Shown: in pieces, positions 10,677-21,784 of the stretch
Layout: each line of letters starts with the position of its first letter
How positions within the stretch are numbered: the stretch's first letter is position 1
Assembly: GCF_020171115.1 (NCBI RefSeq)
Contig: NC_058096.1
Location: 5,098,001-5,162,000, forward strand
Reading direction: 5' to 3'
Length of the DNA stretch: 64,000 bases
Origin: Neogale vison
Lineage: Eukaryota > Chordata > Mammalia > Carnivora > Mustelidae
Program-made: the position numbers and the translations under genes
The notes under the pieces: generated by a model
What the model saw: only the letters and a program-made list of their open reading frames with translations
What the model was told of the DNA's origin: nothing
Database searches by the model: none

Positions 10677-10863
10677 TTTTTTAAGATTTTATTTATTTAT
10701 TTGACAAAGAGAGCACAGCTGGAGTGGCGGGGAGGCAGAGGGAGAGGGAGAAGCAGACTCCCTACTGAGTAGAGAGCTGAATATAGGGCTCAATCCCAGG
10801 ACCTTGGGATCATGGCCTGAGCTGAAGGCAGACACTTAACCAACTGAGCCACCCAGGCATCCC
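10677..10863 (-). mobile_element. Can-SINE, antisense, second insertion in the same MIR
   Basis: Tail 'aagattttatttatttat', reversed body and head 'actgagccacccaggcatcc'. The target duplication is TGTAGGTA.GTTATT (10664 on) and TGTAGGTACAGTTGTT (10864-10879). Confidence 0.94.
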
Positions 10864-11000
10864 TGTAGGTACAGTTGTTAATCGCATTTTTAAAATGAGG
10901 GAACTGAGACCCAGAGAACTTACCTAAGACCACTGGGCTTGTATGAAGCAGAGCCAGGATGCGTGTCCAAGCAGTGTGTTCCCAGCGGTCCTGGTCTACG

Positions 11001-11594
11001 CCCTCACTTGCTGCAACCCCACTGGGCTGCAGCATTTCCTCCCTTCAGCCTCAGGAACCAAGAGGTATACGTTCTTACTTCACATGCTTGTTCCACTGGA
11101 ATAAATCAGCCTGCATGCATGGACAATCATTGGAATAGAAAAGGGCCAGAAAGCCATTAACTAAGGTGACCTTCTAACATAGTTGAAAGACCCTGGAAGC
11201 TCAGGTGCTCTTCAGAGTGGGACTTTGGGAAGCACATTTTTATTTATCCACTCATCAAATACTGGTTGAGTCTCCACTTTGGGCCAACCCTGGGCTCTGT
11301 GTTTGGAATACCATAAAGAAGGGGAAGCTATTTCTAGAATGTGGGTAGAAAACATGGCAGCGAAGTTCAAGGCTTAGAATCCCTTTGTAATTTATGCTGT
11401 CTTGTAGGGAGAAACAAGTCAGTTTCTACTTTGGTGTGTAGATCAGAGCAGATGTCCAAAGGAAGGACACCGTTTCCATTCCCAATAACACTATATTGGG
11501 AATGGTACCTCTTCACCTAGGGCTTTGGTAATTTTTATTTGAGCAAAACAAACTACCTTGTGAGTGATGAAAAAATTACTCATGCAGTAGTGAG
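11001..11594. other. Unique sequence with a possible L2/MIR scrap at 11235-11330
   Basis: 'tcatcaaatactggttgagt' and 'gggccaaccctgggctctgt' resemble the common 'number of days left' end shared by old LINE2/MIR copies. The remainder is unassigned. Confidence 0.4.
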
Positions 11595-11619
11595 TTTTTT
11601 GTTTTGTTTTGTTTTGTTT
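11595..11619. repeat. (GTTTT)n microsatellite
   Basis: Four GTTTT units after a T-run. Confidence 0.85.
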
Positions 11620-11731
11620 AGCTCCACTCATGACACAAACATATGTTTATCCTATCTAAAGTAGTAGAGCTCTTAAATATAATGGTAGTGGCCTCCAGTG
11701 TGGTGTAAATAGATCTGATTTCTTTTTCCTG

Positions 11732-11748
11732 AAAAAAAAAAAAAAAAA
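11732..11748. repeat. Poly-A run
   Basis: 17 consecutive A residues, with no associated retro-element recognised on the left. Confidence 0.85.
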
Positions 11749-13080
11749 TACAAGCCTGATGTATTGTCCTTAGCTTTTTGGTTGCATTGTTATCCAGAGT
11801 GAAGCTGAATTTGCTTGCAAATGAATACATTTGAAGGAGTGACAGATGAGAGGGCCCCTAAGCAGGCAAAGAAAAGATGAGATTTGAATGGAAGGCAGTG
11901 GTGGACTCTCGTGGAGGTGGTACCATTTCCTTCCCTCCAAATGGACTCAGTTCTATTTCCCGTATCATCAACTGGGCTCTCTTACTGAAAGGGACAAGGT
12001 GAACAAAGAAATCGGAAAGAAACTTACTGAGTTTTAAGTAGCAGCTCTTTTAGTCATAGTTATTGGCATTTCTGTAACATTGTCCAAATTACATATGAGA
12101 GAAAATACATCATATTTGTGAAAGCCTGCCATTTTTCCCTCTTGTGTCTTCCTGCTTCATAAATAAAATGGGTGCCTTTTTAGGCTCTTGCAGATGGTTA
12201 TGGTGGAAGATAAGGCTGCTTGCTGTTTTGAGGGCTCATGTATGTCTTGGTTCGGTGGGTATGTTGGCCCCCAAAAGTGGCCTGCTGCCTCAGTAGGCTG
12301 AAGGTGACCTAGTAATAGGTCACCCCAGCCACAGAGCAATGTGAAAATACCCAATCTACTGTGTGTAGTCAGTCTGAAAGGGGTTCTCCAGCCCCATAGA
12401 AGTGCAAATTATCCCTAACGTCATCACATTTCTGAAAAGGCTAGTTTCATAAGGGTACGGGCAGGTACTAGTGATCTTATTAACAAAATTGACCATTGAT
12501 GTAAACTTCAGACAATGGATTCATGGTATCTGTGGTGTTCATATAAAGGTTTGGACCTGGAAGGGGACTGAGAAGTTGAGCAGATTGAAGCCTCTTATCT
12601 GAGACAGAGGAGAAGACCCTCACTTGGGGTGTCAGAACCTGCCTTCAGTCCCAAGCTTTATGGACACATTTTATTCTCATTGCCCTTTAGGAGAAACAGT
12701 TCAGGCGTGTGGTTCAGGATATGGGAGGTAGTATCCCATAAAAATAGAAACACATATGCACCTGAAGAACTGCCAGTTGAATGCATTTAAAAGCCCCGGG
12801 AAGATGAAAAAGACCATGACATGACATTGCAGAAAATTGAGAGAAGAGTGAGGCAATGAGCCAGATCAAGAGAAACATCCCTGAATAGCAAGGAGCAAAG
12901 AGAGGAAGCAGGAGGCAACAAGGCCACAGCAGACAGGAATTTAGCCAGTCACAGAATTGTTCATTTGCCTATTTTATTAAAATTCAGAAATCAACCCCAT
13001 CTTACACCAACATGACCAAGAACAGAAAAGTATATAATTGCTTGATTTGCTAATTGTCCGGTGAGAGCCAGGCCCAGTGG
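11749..13080. other. Long unique stretch
   Basis: No repeat or exon recognised. It contains the everted nuclear-receptor-type palindrome at 12303-12324. Confidence 0.5.
12303..12324. promoter_or_regulatory. Everted AGGTCA repeat, 6 bp spacer (ER6-type motif)
   Basis: Perfect 8 bp arms, GGTGACCT and AGGTCACC, are separated by AGTAAT. They contain TGACCT and AGGTCA pointing outward with a 6 bp spacer. ER6 elements of this kind are established binding sites for RXR heterodimers such as PXR and CAR. Binding here is only inferred from the motif. Confidence 0.3.
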
Positions 13081-13084
13081 TACC

Positions 13085-13262
13085 TGCTCTGCTCCTCTAA
13101 CCTGCACATCCTTTCTTCAGCCTCCGGGGTGGGACATGAACATGACGTCCATTTTACAGATGAAGAAACTGTGGCTCAGAGATGTTGAGCAACTTGCCCA
13201 AAGCCACAGAGCTGTTCCGTACGGCAGACGGGATTTGGCTCATCATTTTTGCTCACCATAAG
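13085..13262 (+). mobile_element. MIR SINE fragment
   Basis: Clear MIR core: 'ccattttacagatgaagaaa', 'gtggctcagagatgttgagc', 'aacttgcccaaagccacaga'. Confidence 0.85.
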
Positions 13263-14141
13263 TGCCATCCTTCATGCCCATCCCTATCTAGTCCAGCCTC
13301 TTTGCCACTCACCTTGACAACTTAACTCGACTAGATTCCAATCAGCAGGATAACTTAATTTGCCCTGACACCTAACACAAAGTCATCCAAAAAATAACTT
13401 CATCCCTAAAAGGGAAAAATAAGCCAACTGGAGATCCTAAGACAAGGATGAGTTTATGGGAACTCAGTCACATTCAGGTCTCCCCAGCTCTGCAGGCAGA
13501 CTTTGTGCAAGGGCTGTTTTGCACGGATATTTAAGCATGGGCCTTCTGGTTATGGACTGTGAGTGTGTGCCACCCGGGAGTTGAGACAGGAGGCATGGAG
13601 AGGTGGATGGGGCACAGCGAGGGAGAGACAAGTGTGCAGCCCTTCTCTGAGCTGTCAGATGTTGACCCCTCTGGAGACATCTGAACCTGTAAGGAACATT
13701 ACACAGCAGTGAATAAAAGGGAATTGGGACTATACTGGAGTACATGGAATTTCCAGGAGCTATTGCTGTGTGAGAAGAGTAATACACAAAGAAATATATG
13801 TAGTAGACACCCTATCATCAAATGAGCTATGACCAAAAATCTATGCCAAGTGCTCATGTGTGCTGTGCATGTGTTTGGGGGAGGGGGATTGTGTGAATAC
13901 AAAGAAAAATGTGGAAGGACATACTTGAGGTTGTGAGTATCCTGAGGGCAGGGATGAGAGAGAGTGTCCCTGTGGAAGGGAGAGAGAGAAATGAAATGCC
14001 CATCATCAGATGAACAGCATATAAGGCGTGTCTCCATTTATGCAGTCATATGAATGTGTGCGTGCACATGTGTACCTGTATATATAAAGAGGGCAGTAAA
14101 CATACCATCCCCACAATTTTGACAGTAATTGTCTCAAAGTA
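13263..14141. other. Unique sequence
   Basis: No element assigned. The 13700-14050 part has an old-LINE flavour but no firm match. Confidence 0.4.
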
Positions 14142-14156
14142 GCTGAATTTTATCTT

Positions 14157-14365
14157 TTTTTTTCCCAATTTATTTATTTTCAGAAAAACAGTATTCATTA
14201 TTTTTTCACCACACCCAGTGCTCCATGCAAGCTGTGCCCTCTATAATACCCACCACCTGGTACCCCAACCTCCCACCCCCCCGCCACTTCAAACCCCTCA
14301 GACTGTTTTTCAGAGTCCATAGTCTCTCATGGTTCACCTCCCCTTCCAATGTACCCAAATTCCCT
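14157..14365 (-). mobile_element. Young L1 3' end nested at the tail of an older L1
   Basis: Antisense young 3' UTR: 'tgctccatgcaagctgtgcc', 'taatacccaccacctggtac'. It is about 209 bp, severely 5'-truncated. The target duplication AATTTTATCTT is at 14146-14156 and 14366-14376. Confidence 0.93.
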
Positions 14366-14376
14366 AATTTTATCTT

Positions 14377-14775
14377 ATTTTAATTAGTTTTTATTTAAAT
14401 TCCAGGTAGTTAACATACAGAAGAGCATTAGCTTCAGATGTACATTCCGTGATTCATCACTTACATAGAGAGCCCAGTGCTCATCAGGAGTGCCCTCCTT
14501 CATGCCCATCCCCCATCTAGCCCATTCCCCGCTCCCCTCCCTCCATCAATCCTGTTCATTCTCTATAGTTAAGAGTTTCTTTTGGTTTTCGTCTTTTCTT
14601 TTCCTTCTCCTATGTCTACCTGGTTTGTTTCTTAAATTGCACGTATGAGTGAAATCATGTGGTATTTGTTGTTCTTGGACCATCTTATTTCACTTAGCCT
14701 AATACACTGTAGTTCCATCCACCTCATTGCAAATGGCCAGATTTCATTCTTTTTGATGGCTGAGTAATATTCCCC

Positions 14776-14822
<47 letters not shown>

Positions 14823-15070
14823 CACTTCTTCTTCATCCACTCTTCTGTCGATGGGCACTGGTTTTTTTTTTTTCCATAATTTGACTGTTGTGGACATTGC
14901 TACCATAAACATGGGGACACATGTTCCCTTTTGAATCTGTATTTTTGTATCCTTTGGGTGAATACCTAGTAGTATAATTGCTGGGTCATAGGATAGTTCT
15001 ATTTTTAACATTTTGAGGAACCTCTACACTTTTACAGAGTGGCTGCACCTAATCTGTATTCCCATCAACT
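14377..15070 (-). mobile_element. Older L1, antisense 3' segment of a twin-primed insertion
   Basis: It reads L1 backwards from 3' UTR ('ttcagatgtacattccgtga', 'cctccttcatgcccatcccc') through ORF2 end ('gatggctgagtaatattccc') to 'ctgtattcccatcaactgc'. Its 3' tail begins near 14153 and was separated from the rest by the young L1 at 14157-14365. The enclosing duplication is GCTGAATTTTA (14142-14152 and 15148-15158). Confidence 0.9.
14780..14820. repeat. (GT)n microsatellite inside L1
   Basis: About 20 GT units replace the short alternating stretch that normally sits at this position in the L1 ORF2 end. The L1 seeded the repeat. Confidence 0.92.
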
Positions 15071-15147
15071 GCTAAAATTAACAACACAGGAAACAACAGG
15101 TGTTGGTTAGGATGTGGAGAAAGGGGAACCCTCTTACACTTGAGATG
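15071..15147 (+). mobile_element. Inverted 5' segment of the older L1
   Basis: It reads L1 in sense: 'ctaaaattaacaacacagg', 'gtgttggttaggatgtggag', 'accctcttacactt'. It is the adjacent upstream part of the same L1, in opposite orientation to 14377-15070, and it ends at the right target duplication. Confidence 0.88.
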
Positions 15148-15240
15148 GCTGAATTTTAAGTGGTCTTTATTTTAGTCTTCAAATTTAAGTATATTTTTTT
15201 TAAGTTTCTTGCAGTCTTCAGGTACTTTTTTATATCTTTT

Positions 15241-15430
15241 TTTAAAAAATATTTTATTTATTTATTTGACAGACAGAAATCACAAGTAGGCAGAGAGGCA
15301 GGCAGAGAGAGAGGGGGAAGCAGGCTCCCCGCTGAGCAGAGATCCCAATGTGGAGCTCGACCCCAGGACCCTGGGATCATGACCTGAGCTGAAGGCAGAG
15401 GCTTAACCCACTGAGCCACCCAGGCGCCCC
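15241..15430 (-). mobile_element. Can-SINE, antisense, young
   Basis: Tail 'attttatttatttatttgac', body 'gcagagaggcaggcagagag', head 'gccacccaggcgcccc'. It is very close to the family consensus. It sits against an older antisense L1. Confidence 0.95.
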
Positions 15431-15745
15431 CATGTCTTATTTTTTAAAGTCAATTAAATATAACATGACACCTAGTGTCATTAGTTTCAGATGTAGTGTT
15501 CCATAATTCATCAGTTGCATATAACACCGTGCTCATTGCATCACATGCCCTCCTGAATGCCCATCCCCCTGTTACACCATCCCCCACCCACCTCCCCTCC
15601 AGTTTGTCTCCTAGAGTTCAGTGTCTCTTATGGTTTGTCTCCCTCTCTGATTTCATCTTATTTAGTTTTTCCCTCCTTTCCCTATGATCCTTTGTTTCAT
15701 TTCATAAATTCCACATATGAGTGAAACCGTATGATACATAGCCTT
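15431..15745 (-). mobile_element. L1 3' UTR, antisense
   Basis: 'tgtcattagtttcagatgta', 'ccctcctgaatgcccatccc' and 'tctctgatttcatcttattt' follow L1 3' UTR order. It continues to 'ccacatatgagtgaaaccgt'. It was probably split from a left flank by the SINE at 15241. Confidence 0.85.
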
Positions 15746-16462
15746 CAGTCACTCTTGGATGCAGAAAAAATTATTTAAATTATTATTTTGTCTTAAAAAT
15801 TAATGTGGTCATTTATTTAAGCTATAAATGCAAATGCCCCTAATTTCCTTTAATTAATATATAAAGTTGAATATTTTTAATTCAACTAAAAAATCTCGCT
15901 GTATTTATATCTAGCAAATTTGAACAAGTACTTTTAAGGGGACCTTGATTAATGTTTTGTTCCATGTATAAACTTAGTTCATTTTTCATCTTTGTAGACT
16001 AAACTATATTTATAAATTAAATACATTTGATTTCCTTTTTTAAGTACTCTAATTATCTGACTAAAGCTTGCTGGGCATCCAAATAACTTTTATAAATCAA
16101 ATAAATTAAACTTACAAGTAAATTTAGCTATTCTCATAATTGTTTAAATGTTATATTATTGTATCCTACCTCAGTAAGAGTTCCACCTACTATTACCATT
16201 CTAAATCAATTAATCCATTATGCATTAAAATTAGAATTACAAATCTGATGTGGAACACTAATACATCTAATAAACATTTAAACTGTACTTCTTACAAAAA
16301 TAATTCTTGAATTTTCTTCTCTAAAACATTGCTGTACTATATTCTAAATCTTTCTGGAGCTATAAGATATTTATCTGCTGAGAAAATATAACATGTCAAC
16401 AATTGTGGGGGGCAGTTTCCTCAGCATCTTCAGGGGTATTTTCTCAGTGGGCTAAACTTCCT
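15746..16462. other. AT-rich unique sequence
   Basis: Low-complexity flavour but no element recognised. Confidence 0.5.
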
Positions 16463-16658
16463 TTAAAAAATATATGTATATATATATATAAATGTATATA
16501 TATATATAAATATATATATATAAATAATATAAATAAATAAATATAAATATAAATATAAATAAATATAAATAAATAAATATATATAAATAAATATATATAT
16601 GTATATATATATAAATATATCTATATATATCTATATATATCTAGATATCTATATATAT
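16463..16658. repeat. Compound AT satellite (TA, AAAT, CTATAT units)
   Basis: About 195 bases are almost purely A and T, with blocks of (TA)n, (AAATAT)n and (ATATCT)n. They end directly in the SINE's GAGAGAGAG block, so the tract derives from the reversed SINE tail. Confidence 0.93.
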
Positions 16659-16838
16659 AGAGAGAGAGATAGCATGAGCATGGCGGGGGGAGGGTAGAAG
16701 AAAGGGAGACAGTGTTTGAAGTGGACTCTGTGCTGAGCATGGAGACTGATGTGGGGCTCCATCTCACGACCCTGAGATAATGACTTGAGCTGAAATTAAA
16801 AGTCAGATGCTCAATCGACTGTGCTACTCAGGCGCCCG
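16659..16838 (-). mobile_element. Can-SINE, antisense, older
   Basis: Body 'gatgtggggctccatctcac' and head 'gtgctactcaggcgccc'. The tail side has been replaced by the AT satellite. Confidence 0.9.
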
Positions 16839-17279
16839 AGTCGATTAACCTTTCTTAATCAGGGAAACCCCTTATAGAGACAGTGGCTGGTTCTGCTTCT
16901 GAAACTCAATCCCGAACTGTCCTATGGTTGTTGCATCAAAGCTCCTCAAATGGTGTTCATCATTCTCCATGCTCCCTAAAGCCATGTTACTCACTGCCTG
17001 ACTCCATGGCTCCTCTGGAAGTCTTCACTCCTTAGGTTGCTAAACCACTTAATTTGACACAACAAATCCATTTTTGGCTCTATTATGTTTTACTTCTTTT
17101 CATATCCCTTCTGTCTTTAGGGTCGTAACAACAAATGTAATTCTGTGCTTAGTGTATGATGCATGACTTTGTCTGGCTCCCATTCAGGGTGTAGATATGT
17201 TGATCAGCAAAATGGGAAAATTCCATTCTGTAAACATGTGCTATTGCAGACCATTAAAGGAGGAAAGAAAAGAAAAAGG
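16839..17279. other. Unique sequence
   Basis: No recognised element. The 89-codon frame at 17163-17432 runs into L1M sequence and has no known domain. Confidence 0.45.
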
Positions 17280-18168
17280 GAAAACAGTAATGTTGATATG
17301 TCAGAGGAACTCAGGAATCAACCTAGAGAGTACCCAGTGCTAAATGAGGAAAAATTTGGTCAAGAAATTAAAGTAGTTTTGGATTATAATCCAAAGTGTA
17401 AAATAAATATCTGTGAGTCCATGCCTACATAAATAAAAATTGAATGAATAAATAAGGTCATCAACAAATTTCCCCAGCAGGAGAATTCCAAATAATTTAT
17501 GTAGATACATCACCTCAAAGCCATTGCATGGCTCTCACTCCCTAGGTGTAATCTGTAGGTGGTGGGTGTCCCCAAAGTAGTCAAGATGGAACATGGAGTG
17601 GGGACAGTAACTTCACAGTGGGCAAACCCAACCCACAGGACCTCAGCCAGGTGTTCAAGGTCAATACCTACAGTTATGAGTTGTGTTGACAGCATGGACA
17701 CATGACATGCTGTGGTGAAAGGGCACCATGCCTTTGCTGCCCCCTACTCCAAAAACCTCAGAACCCCAGCCTGATAAAGAGAAAAGCAGTTGACAAACCC
17801 CAACTGAGGGACATTCTACAAAATACCTGAACATTACTCTTTAAAACTGTCAGTCATCAGAAAGAAGGAAAATCTGAGAAACTGTTAATAACCAAGAGGA
17901 GCTCAAGGAGACGGAATGATTGGATATAATGTTCCTGGATGAGATCTTGTAACAGAAAATGTGAATTAAAGTTAAGGAAATCTGAATAAAATTTGGGCAG
18001 CAGTTAATCATGGGTCAGTAGCCATTTAATCATTGTATAATGTGTGAGGTATATAACTGGGGAGCCTGGGTGTGGTGTATGTGAGCAATTCCGTGTATTA
18101 TCTTCGCAACGTGTCTGTAAATCTAAGTACACTCTAAAATGTAAAAATTATTATTATTATTTTTTTAA
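17280..18168 (+). mobile_element. Old L1M 3' UTR, sense
   Basis: Landmarks of an old L1M 3' end appear in order: 'aacttcacagtgggcaaacc', 'ggtgttcaaggtcaatacct', 'gggacattctacaaaatacc', 'ttcgcaacgtgtctgtaaat'. The left limit is uncertain; the right limit is the A/T-rich end before the SINE. The subfamily (L1MC, MD or ME type) is not resolved. Confidence 0.82.
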
Positions 18169-18184
18169 AAAGCCAGCATAAAAA

Positions 18185-18318
18185 AGGACACCTGGGTGGC
18201 TCAGTCAGTTGGATGCCTGACTCTTAATCTTGACTTAGGTCTTGATCTCATGATTGTGGATTTGAGCCCCACATTGGGTTCTACCTAGGCATAGAACTTA
18301 CATGAAAAAAAGAAAAAG
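18185..18318 (+). mobile_element. Can-SINE, short older type
   Basis: It has the head 'ggacacctgggtggctcag' but ends soon after the tRNA-related part, lacking the long CT segment. The target duplication AGCCAGCA is at 18171-18178 and 18319-18326. Confidence 0.92.
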
Positions 18319-18326
18319 AGCCAGCA

Positions 18327-19344
18327 AAGAAGAGGAATCCTCCCCAGGTAGATGAGTCAGGTGGGAGTGGGGAAAGCAGAAATGCTTTTAGCTACAGTCT
18401 TTAAAACATCTGTCTGATCTCAGGATAGAGGTGGGGCATTTCCAATTCTGAGAGAATGACAGAAGGACCTGGTCACAAATGCTGGATATTTAGGAAACAG
18501 TTTGCCCTACGTGTTGCTTAGTATTATAAAGCACTCCCTTCTATAAGCTTCAGGTTTGTGATGAGTTGCAAAGATGGTCCTTTTCTGAAGACTTGCTTGA
18601 AATGATCTGAGCTGCCCTACACTGTCTTCTGGAAAGTGGGAATTTGAGGCTATGCTCTTACGCTGAGGTTGTCAGTCTTCTCTGAAAGCTTGGAAGCCCC
18701 CACACACTTGAGTGCTGCATCGTTAAGGATGGAGCCTCTGCATGTCCCGTGACTCATCGCCCACGACTCATATGAGCCTGGGTGCTTGATCCCTAAGCGA
18801 TTTCTTCCCTTCCAAAAAGGCTGAGAGACTGTGTAAACATGAGAAAGAAAAATACCAAATTCACCTTTTAAAATATGTTACTACACTTCACAGAGGCTTC
18901 AGGATATTTGAGTATGATTTGGGTTCATGTGTTACAGCTTGGCATAGTTGGGTCTTGGTGGATGGACGCATGGCTTTGGAACATTTTGTTGCCTGCAGGC
19001 TTCCTACACTCAGCACACAACTGTCTTTCTTTTATTGTGTAGCCAAGTGGAATCATCAGTGTCATTCTAATATCACATCTTTTCTGCTGCTTGTTATCTC
19101 TCTCAGCAGTGAAATATGGCTCCCTAAAGAAATGTGAGACAGTGGACTGAGCTATTCTAAAGTCAGTATTCAAGGCAAAAATCTCTGTCTCAGCCCACGA
19201 AAGCATTGACAACCCACTGAATTACACAGAATTATTTACCAAAGAGTAAGCAAAATGATGTGTCGACATTCTGTCCCCCAGTTCCCTGTGCATCTATGTG
19301 CGTGCTTAATTTCACAGGTAGCCAGTATTTTGAGATACAATCAA
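18327..19344. other. Unique sequence
   Basis: No repeat or exon recognised. Overlapping short frames on both strands at 18919-19212 look like chance. Confidence 0.5.
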
Positions 19345-19530
19345 GCACATAGATTCTAGGAGCCAGACTGCCTGGGTTTAGATGTCATGTCTACCACGTA
19401 TTAACTTTCCCTGCCTCTGTTTCCTCTATTCTACCACAGAGATGATGAGACCCCACCTACCTGGACTGATGTGTGGATGTACAAGAGAACATGTATGTTA
19501 ATAACTTAATAGTAGGTTCTGCCAACATAC
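19345..19530 (-). mobile_element. MIR SINE, antisense
   Basis: The plus strand reads reversed MIR: 'gagccagactgcctgggttt', 'accacgtattaactttccct', 'gcctctgtttcctct'. Confidence 0.85.
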
Positions 19531-20496
19531 AAGAGGTTATTATCACACCCAGGCAAAAATGAATGTATTTTCATGCTAGAATCAGCATCATTCAAAGGTG
19601 GAACACATTGATATTGTGAGTGGACTGAGGATACATGGCTGGTGGAGGGGCACCAGCATACTTGTCTCTGATTCCAAGAAGGTGTTGGCACAGGTAGAGA
19701 CTAAGGAAGTCAATGAAGGGGGCAGCTATCTCTGTCTCTCTCCATTTTCCCGGTGAAGATGAGGTGGACTCCAGAGGCCCCAGCGGTAAGGAATGGGGAG
19801 GAAGAAGCAATTTGACTCCTGAGCACAGCAGAGATTGTACCCTCACATTCTGCATTTTATCAGAGCTGATGTGTAGCCCTGTAACAGAGGGACATGCAAA
19901 TGGTTGCCAGGCTCACACACAGCGGCAGGAAAGAAGGTGCCACAGCTTCTCTCACAGAAACTAGGTCTCAGGCAATTTTGAAGATATGGGAAGGTGGGAA
20001 AATGAGAATTTGCAGAGTGCTGGAGAGCAACACTGGGAATGGCCGGGAGATGTTTAGGTGCTTGAGTGGAGATGAGCTTCCAAACCAAGGTGGGTTTCTC
20101 AGGCTAGACCCAAAGAGCCCACAGGTGGTAGTGAAGGTCATGTATTGAGGGAAGTTTTTGTAAATGGGAACAAAGACAATAGACAGGAGAGAAAAATGTG
20201 TATGTATATGTATGCATTTCCATTTCTTCTGGGCATGGTGGGAAGGAAGATCTGAGTCAGAGAATAGGCAGTGTCTTTCATGCAGTTGTCAGATGTTCTG
20301 TCCAGACTCCCTTGGACTAAGAATTTGCATCATTTATCAACAATCCAACTGAGGGTGTTACGTGTGTATGTCATGCCCAGCACATGATAGCATGTACAGC
20401 ATGGTTTCAAAAAGGTAGTCTTTACTCCAGTCTGACTCCTGTTATCAAGAACCCATGGTCAACAACACTAGACAGCAAATATTAAAGGGAATAACA
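19531..20496. other. Unique sequence
   Basis: No recognised element. Confidence 0.5.
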
Positions 20497-20526
20497 ATAT
20501 ATATATATAATATAATACGATATATA
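20497..20526. repeat. Short (TA)n tract
   Basis: Imperfect alternating A and T. Confidence 0.8.
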
Positions 20527-20711
20527 GAAGGCCAGGGGCATTACTCATGTATCTTTTTGAAGTTGGTGGCATTTTTAGTTTGGAAGTTCTCTGGTGTGAT
20601 TGTGTATGTGTGTCTCTAGCCCTCAGAGAGTTGTCCTAATTATTGTCACTCAAAGTGATATGAAGTCTCAAATACCAACTTCAGAAAACATGAAAGTCAG
20701 TTTTGGAGTTT

Positions 20712-20890
20712 TAAAGAATGATTTTATTTATCTATTTGAGAGAGAGAGAGCATGAGCAGAGGGAGGAGCAGAGAGAGAAGCAGATTCCCCGCTGAGCAGA
20801 GAGCCTGATGCAGGGCCCCATCCTAGAACCCTGAGATCACGACCTAAGCCAAAGGCAGATGCTTAACTGACTGAGCCACCCAGGTGCCCC
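20712..20890 (-). mobile_element. Can-SINE, antisense
   Basis: Tail 'gattttatttatctatttga', body and head 'gccacccaggtgcccc'. TCAGTTTT occurs on both sides (20697 and 20897 regions), consistent with a target duplication. Confidence 0.94.
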
Positions 20891-21357
20891 AAAAATCAGT
20901 TTTTAACTTTTTAATTAGTGACTGTATAAAAACTTCCAATAAGAATTTGAGGGATTTCTTTGCTGCCAAATATGGCGCTTTGCAAATGTAAACATTAATA
21001 TTTATATATGGAATTAGACTCACATTCATTGGTGCTGTAGATAATCTTGGTGTATACAGTGGAGGCTGGGTTCCCTGGGTCACTTTTCTCAATCAGAAGA
21101 GTCTTCATGGCCTCCATCCTGACACCTAACATTTTCACAAACTGTTGTAAATGATAAACATATTTATTTCAAAGTAATTGTAGTTGTTTCTGTAGTGGAT
21201 CAAATCTATTTCTTTCCTTTCTTATGAAAGATCACTTAAACTATTAACAAAACCCAAAGCTACCAGAGATACGTATGTATGTATCTGTGTGTCCCCCAGA
21301 TGCAGTGCCATATGTAACTTAACCAAATCTAGTTTGAAACAGTGTTAGCTCTAAACC
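20891..21357. other. Unique AT-rich sequence
   Basis: No recognised element. Confidence 0.5.
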
Positions 21358-21399
21358 AAGAGTCAGATATTTAACTGACTGAGCCATCTAGGTGCCCCT
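21358..21399 (-). mobile_element. Can-SINE head fragment, antisense
   Basis: Only the tRNA-derived head remains ('taactgactgagccatctag', then 'gtgcccc'). The body and tail are absent, so a deletion removed the rest. Confidence 0.8.
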
Positions 21400-21715
21400 C
21401 ATTCTTTCTTCTTTAACATGAAATCTAGGAAATGCACAGGGACTTCCAGTGTGTTTGGGGGTGGGGAGGTGCATCTTGAAACTTTCCATCCTTCATGTCC
21501 GCAGCCTATCTGAACAGGTGGGAAGTGCTACTTCTCTGAGTCCCACCTGTTGCAGAGAGGTCTTTAGGTGTGTTCACATAGATGTTGTCACGTTCATAGC
21601 CAGAAATCCTTCTGATCCTCACATGTGACTGAGTGGCATTAATTACATATTAAAGATCCTGGGGTTCACTGATTTTTAATCTCTCTATCTTAATCTCTCT
21701 TACTGCTCCCCAGTT
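21400..21715. other. Unique sequence
   Basis: No recognised element. Confidence 0.5.
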
Positions 21716-21750
21716 ACACACACACAGAGACACACACACACAGACACAAA
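21716..21750. repeat. Imperfect (CA)n
   Basis: CA units broken by GAGA and GA. Confidence 0.85.
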
Positions 21751-21784
21751 ACCCAAAGAGTGAACTTGTGTGTATTGGCAAGGG

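Larger units (their letters stand above)
10360..11000 (+). mobile_element. MIR SINE split by two Can-SINEs
   Basis: Three pieces, 10360-10436, 10641-10676 and 10880-11000, follow the MIR order. First is 'gcctactgtgtaccag', then the 'tctctcatgatgttgtaggt' segment, then 'atgagggaactgagacccag'. The interruptions are precisely two Can-SINEs with their own target duplications. Confidence 0.75.

Noticed and set aside
16463..16658. CRISPR-like or structured array
   Set aside because: The repeats are simple AT microsatellite units in a mammalian genome; no spacers.
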